Of a DNA stretch of 8,524 nt, positions 6,365 through 8,524 are shown one piece after another; the first letter of the stretch is position 1; every line of letters begins with the position of its first letter. The translations under genes and the position numbers were made by a program. This DNA is from Betaproteobacteria bacterium. GTDB lineage: Bacteria; Pseudomonadota; Gammaproteobacteria; Burkholderiales; Burkholderiaceae. The stretch spans positions 1 through 8,524 of the forward strand of contig JAATGO010000397.1 in the NCBI GenBank assembly GCA_015654605.1, read 5' to 3'. The notes beneath the pieces are model-generated. The model had not been told where the DNA came from. It searched no databases and saw only the letters and a program-made list of their open reading frames with translations.

Positions 6365-7219
6365 TCACATGCTCCGCACTGAAACCTCAACTGGGGCAAC
6401 CACTTCTGCCCTACTGCGTATAGCACCAATATAGCCTCGTAGTTCTTGTACAATGTCGCTGAATTCTTTGGTATAGGTGACGTCGATGTCCCGAGGACGA
6501 GGTAAGTCGATATCGCGTCGGACCACAAACCGACCAGGACTCTTGCTCATCACATAAACAGTATCTGCTAGAAAAACTGACTCACGCAAATCATGCGTCA
6601 CCAAGATGACATTGAAATGCTGTTCCTCCCACAAATCTCGCAAGACACACCATAACTCTTCTCGTGTAAAGGCATCCAATGCCCCAAAAGGCTCATCTAA
6701 CAATAGCATTTTTGGTTCGTGAATCAGTGCGCGACAAATGCTGGCCCGCTGTTGCATGCCTCCAGAAAGTTGCCATGGAAATTTGTCTTCACAACCAGCC
6801 AAACCAACTTTATACAATAAGCGACGTGCACGATTTTCATATTCTCCACGTCTAATTCTCATGCTACTGCGATACGGTTCAACAATTTCCAACGGCAACA
6901 TCACATTATCTAAAGTAGTACGCCAAGGTAATAGTGACGGTGCCTGAAACGCCATACCCGAAATTTTCAATGGTCCTGTTACAGCAGAACCATCAACAGA
7001 GATATGCCCTTTCGATGGCATCCTCAATCCTGTTGCAAGTTTCATGAAAGTTGATTTACCACATCCAGATGGCCCGACGATGGCAATAAATTCCCCTTGC
7101 TTTACCTGCATATTAATTTCCTCAACGGCAAACTGCTGCTGTTGAAATAATTCTTCGTTATAAGCTAGCCATACATCTTTAAAATCAATAAAACTGGATT
7201 TTGTTGTAGTGAGTGTCAT
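6365..7219 (-). CDS. ABC transporter ATP-binding protein, nitrate/sulfonate/taurine (SsuB/TauB) type
   Basis: A 284-residue cytoplasmic ATPase that would power import through a membrane permease. All nucleotide-binding motifs are intact: Walker A GPSGCGKST (49-57), Q-loop in FQAPSLLPWRT (Q92), signature LSGGMQQ (151-157), Walker B LLLDEP (172-177), D-loop GALD (179-182) and the switch His in VTHD (H209). LLPWRT and DEPFGALD are typical of the SsuB/TauB/NrtD importers, whose substrates include sulfonates, nitrate, pyrimidine precursors and some aromatic acids. The length is slightly above the usual 250-270 because of a C-terminal tail of about 30 residues. ATG 7219 has AGGA 8 nt and GAGG 3 nt upstream. 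It follows the GlcG-like gene by 44 nt. Neither permease nor binding protein is in the window, so the substrate is open. Confidence 0.93.
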   Translation of the reverse strand: MTLTTTKSSFIDFKDVWLAYNEELFQQQQFAVEEINMQVKQGEFIAIVGPSGCGKSTFMKLATGLRMPSKGHISVDGSAVTGPLKISGMAFQAPSLLPWRTTLDNVMLPLEIVEPYRSSMRIRRGEYENRARRLLYKVGLAGCEDKFPWQLSGGMQQRASICRALIHEPKMLLLDEPFGALDAFTREELWCVLRDLWEEQHFNVILVTHDLRESVFLADTVYVMSKSPGRFVVRRDIDLPRPRDIDVTYTKEFSDIVQELRGYIGAIRSRAEVVAPVEVSVRSM

Positions 7220-7263
7220 ATGCCTCTGTCCTGAAAACGATCTTCTTCAATAAGATAGTGCTG

Positions 7264-7692
7264 TTACCCAAAGGTCTGTGCATCAGGAAAGCAGGACACG
7301 GCATAAGCTGCCACCTCTGCATCCTGGTCGCCAGTACCCGATCCAACACCAATGGCACCAATGATCCGCCCCTTGACAATAACTGGCAAACCACCTTGCA
7401 AATTACTCACCTCTCCATCAGTGGCAAATGCCATATTAATTGCCAATGTAGGATCCATACTTCCAGTAGGACCACCACGGGTTACTGCTGTTTTTGCTTT
7501 GCGCATGACCGCTTTATCTGATAGTAGTCTCGCGCCATCCATTCTCAAAAATGCCAGTAAATTACAGCCATCATCAACAACAGCGATACATTGTGGCTGC
7601 TTCATTCCAAGTGCTTTTTTCATAGCAGAATGCAACAACAGTAAAGCGCCTTCCGCAGTCATTTTTATACTTTCTGCAACGACGTCACTCAT
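7264..7692 (-). CDS. GlcG/HbpS family (DUF336) protein
   Basis: A 142-residue single-domain protein of the GlcG/HbpS/PduO-C fold. Diagnostic stretches are AVVDDGCNLLAFLRMDGA (37-54), KAKTAV (65-70) and GGLPVIVKGRIIGAIGVGSG followed by QDAEVA (100-128). The length is normal for the family and there is no signal peptide, so it is probably cytoplasmic. Some relatives bind haem (HbpS) or cobalamin (PduO C-domain), but most sit in catabolic operons with no known reaction; I cannot say which applies. ATG 7692 has an excellent ribosome site, AAGGAG seven bases upstream. It is 31 nt after the SDR stop and 44 nt before the ABC ATPase start, so the three are very likely one transcript. The family call is firm; the function is unknown. 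Confidence 0.9.
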   Translation of the reverse strand: MSDVVAESIKMTAEGALLLLHSAMKKALGMKQPQCIAVVDDGCNLLAFLRMDGARLLSDKAVMRKAKTAVTRGGPTGSMDPTLAINMAFATDGEVSNLQGGLPVIVKGRIIGAIGVGSGTGDQDAEVAAYAVSCFPDAQTFG

Positions 7693-7723
7693 GATCTCAC
7701 TCCTTGTTCTATGAAATTAAATA

Positions 7724-8524
7724 TTAGATAGAGCGCACATTTCCACCGTCACAACGCAGCATACTACCTGTAATGTAACTGGCAGGAACACTAGCAACAA
7801 ACGCTGCTAAAGCACCAAATTCCGCTGTCGTACCATAACGCCCCATAGGAATGGTTGCCGTCGAACGAGCGGCCACCTGTTCTGTAGTAATCCCCTCCTT
7901 GGCAGCTACTGCAGCATCCGTCATCCGTACTCGCTCAGTATCAATACGTCCTGGTACCAAAATATTAACTGTTACGCCTTCTTTAGCAACTTCTGCTGAC
8001 AACGTTTTAGACCAACCAACCAACGCACTACGCAATGCATTCGATACACCAAGAATCGGGACTGGCTGTATCACACCAGATGACACTACTGTCATGATGC
8101 GTCCCCATCCTCTGCGACGCATTCCTGGCAATAAGGCATCCGTAATCGCGATCACAGGCAACACCATTTCATTAAAACTAGAGACCCATTCCTCCTGCTC
8201 GCGCCCACCAGCAGTGCCATAGCCAGGTCCACCAGTGTTGTTTACCAAAATATCAATTTCCCCGAACTCTTTAATTACCTTACTCACAAAAGAAGTCAGT
8301 TGTGTCGTGTGTGACAAATCAAGAGAAAATGCCGTAACGGTAGCACCAGACATCAATGCTTCTGGTGACAATAGCGCTGTCAATTCCGTCACTGCTGCAT
8401 CAAGCCGAGACTGTTCACGTCCGGTAATTGCCACGCTACTTCCTTCCTGTACCAATGCTCGCGCAATTCCCAAACCAATGCCACGATTACCACCCAGCAC
8501 CAACACTCTCTTACCCTTGAGTCC
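7724..8524 (-). CDS. SDR-family oxidoreductase with altered catalytic motif, 5' end cut by window edge
   Basis: A short-chain dehydrogenase/reductase, probably NAD(P)-dependent, with 266 visible residues. The frame is open to the right edge and reads GLKGKRVLVLGGNRGIG, a normal N-terminal strand. The real start therefore lies just outside the window, and the GTG at 8506 is internal. Counting from the first full codon, the dinucleotide loop LGGNRGIG (10-17) has Leu for the usual Thr. VNNTGG (94-99), SS (148-149) and YITGSMLRCDGG near the end are standard. The catalytic YxxxK is replaced: alignment to the following ALVGWSKTLS puts Ser161 in the Tyr position and Arg165 in the Lys position (SNALR). 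It may act on an unusual substrate, use another base, or be catalytically weak. It is the first visible gene of the row with the DUF336 and ABC ATPase genes. The substrate is unknown. Confidence 0.9.
   Translation of the reverse strand, partial: GLKGKRVLVLGGNRGIGLGIARALVQEGSSVAITGREQSRLDAAVTELTALLSPEALMSGATVTAFSLDLSHTTQLTSFVSKVIKEFGEIDILVNNTGGPGYGTAGGREQEEWVSSFNEMVLPVIAITDALLPGMRRRGWGRIMTVVSSGVIQPVPILGVSNALRSALVGWSKTLSAEVAKEGVTVNILVPGRIDTERVRMTDAAVAAKEGITTEQVAARSTATIPMGRYGTTAEFGALAAFVASVPASYITGSMLRCDGGNVRSI

Noticed and set aside
7851..8222. 123-codon plus-strand frame inside the SDR gene
   Set aside because: It lies wholly antisense to a conserved SDR core, with a composition typical of a reverse-strand shadow.

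Overview
Every gene I can support lies on the minus strand, so the window reads from high coordinates to low. The porin, with its classic betaproteobacterial signal peptide, barrel start and terminal Phe, and the overall gene set suggest a Gram-negative betaproteobacterium, most likely Burkholderiales. Base composition looks AT-rich by eye for that order, which would fit an Alcaligenaceae-like or other low-GC lineage. No rRNA, tRNA, CRISPR array, transposase or clear IS end was seen.

The right half (8524 to about 3931) looks like one uptake/metabolism unit. It holds an SDR oxidoreductase cut by the window edge, a GlcG/HbpS (DUF336) protein, a nitrate/sulfonate/taurine-type ABC ATPase, a 325-residue protein I do not recognise, and a trimeric general porin. 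The first three genes are 31 and 44 nt apart and clearly co-oriented. Gaps of 208 and 129 nt precede the last two, so those may have their own promoters. No permease or substrate-binding protein is in view; they may lie upstream of the SDR, outside the window. The substrate cannot be read from the sequence.

The left half (about 3930 to 1) is a three-gene copper-type operon: a small DUF2946 protein with a CPYC motif and a C-terminal RAPP motif, a TonB-dependent outer-membrane receptor, and a PepSY-associated inner-membrane protein cut by the window edge. This order and these motifs match the Bordetella pertussis cruR-bfrG operon. There the DUF2946 leader protein stalls its own ribosome at RAPP. 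Copper binding to the nascent CXXC relieves the stall and triggers Rho-dependent termination before the receptor gene. The 197-nt gap here carries C-rich, G-poor stretches on the transcribed strand, one lying exactly over the RAPP codons and stop, as that mechanism would need.

The 335 nt between the porin and this operon hold a perfect TATAAT and two RNA hairpins. Their G-U pairs form only in the minus-strand transcript, so they probably act as RNA. The most interesting items are the copper leader peptide with its candidate Rho site, the structured RNA upstream of it, the orphan 325-residue protein, and an SDR whose YxxxK catalytic motif reads SxxxR.
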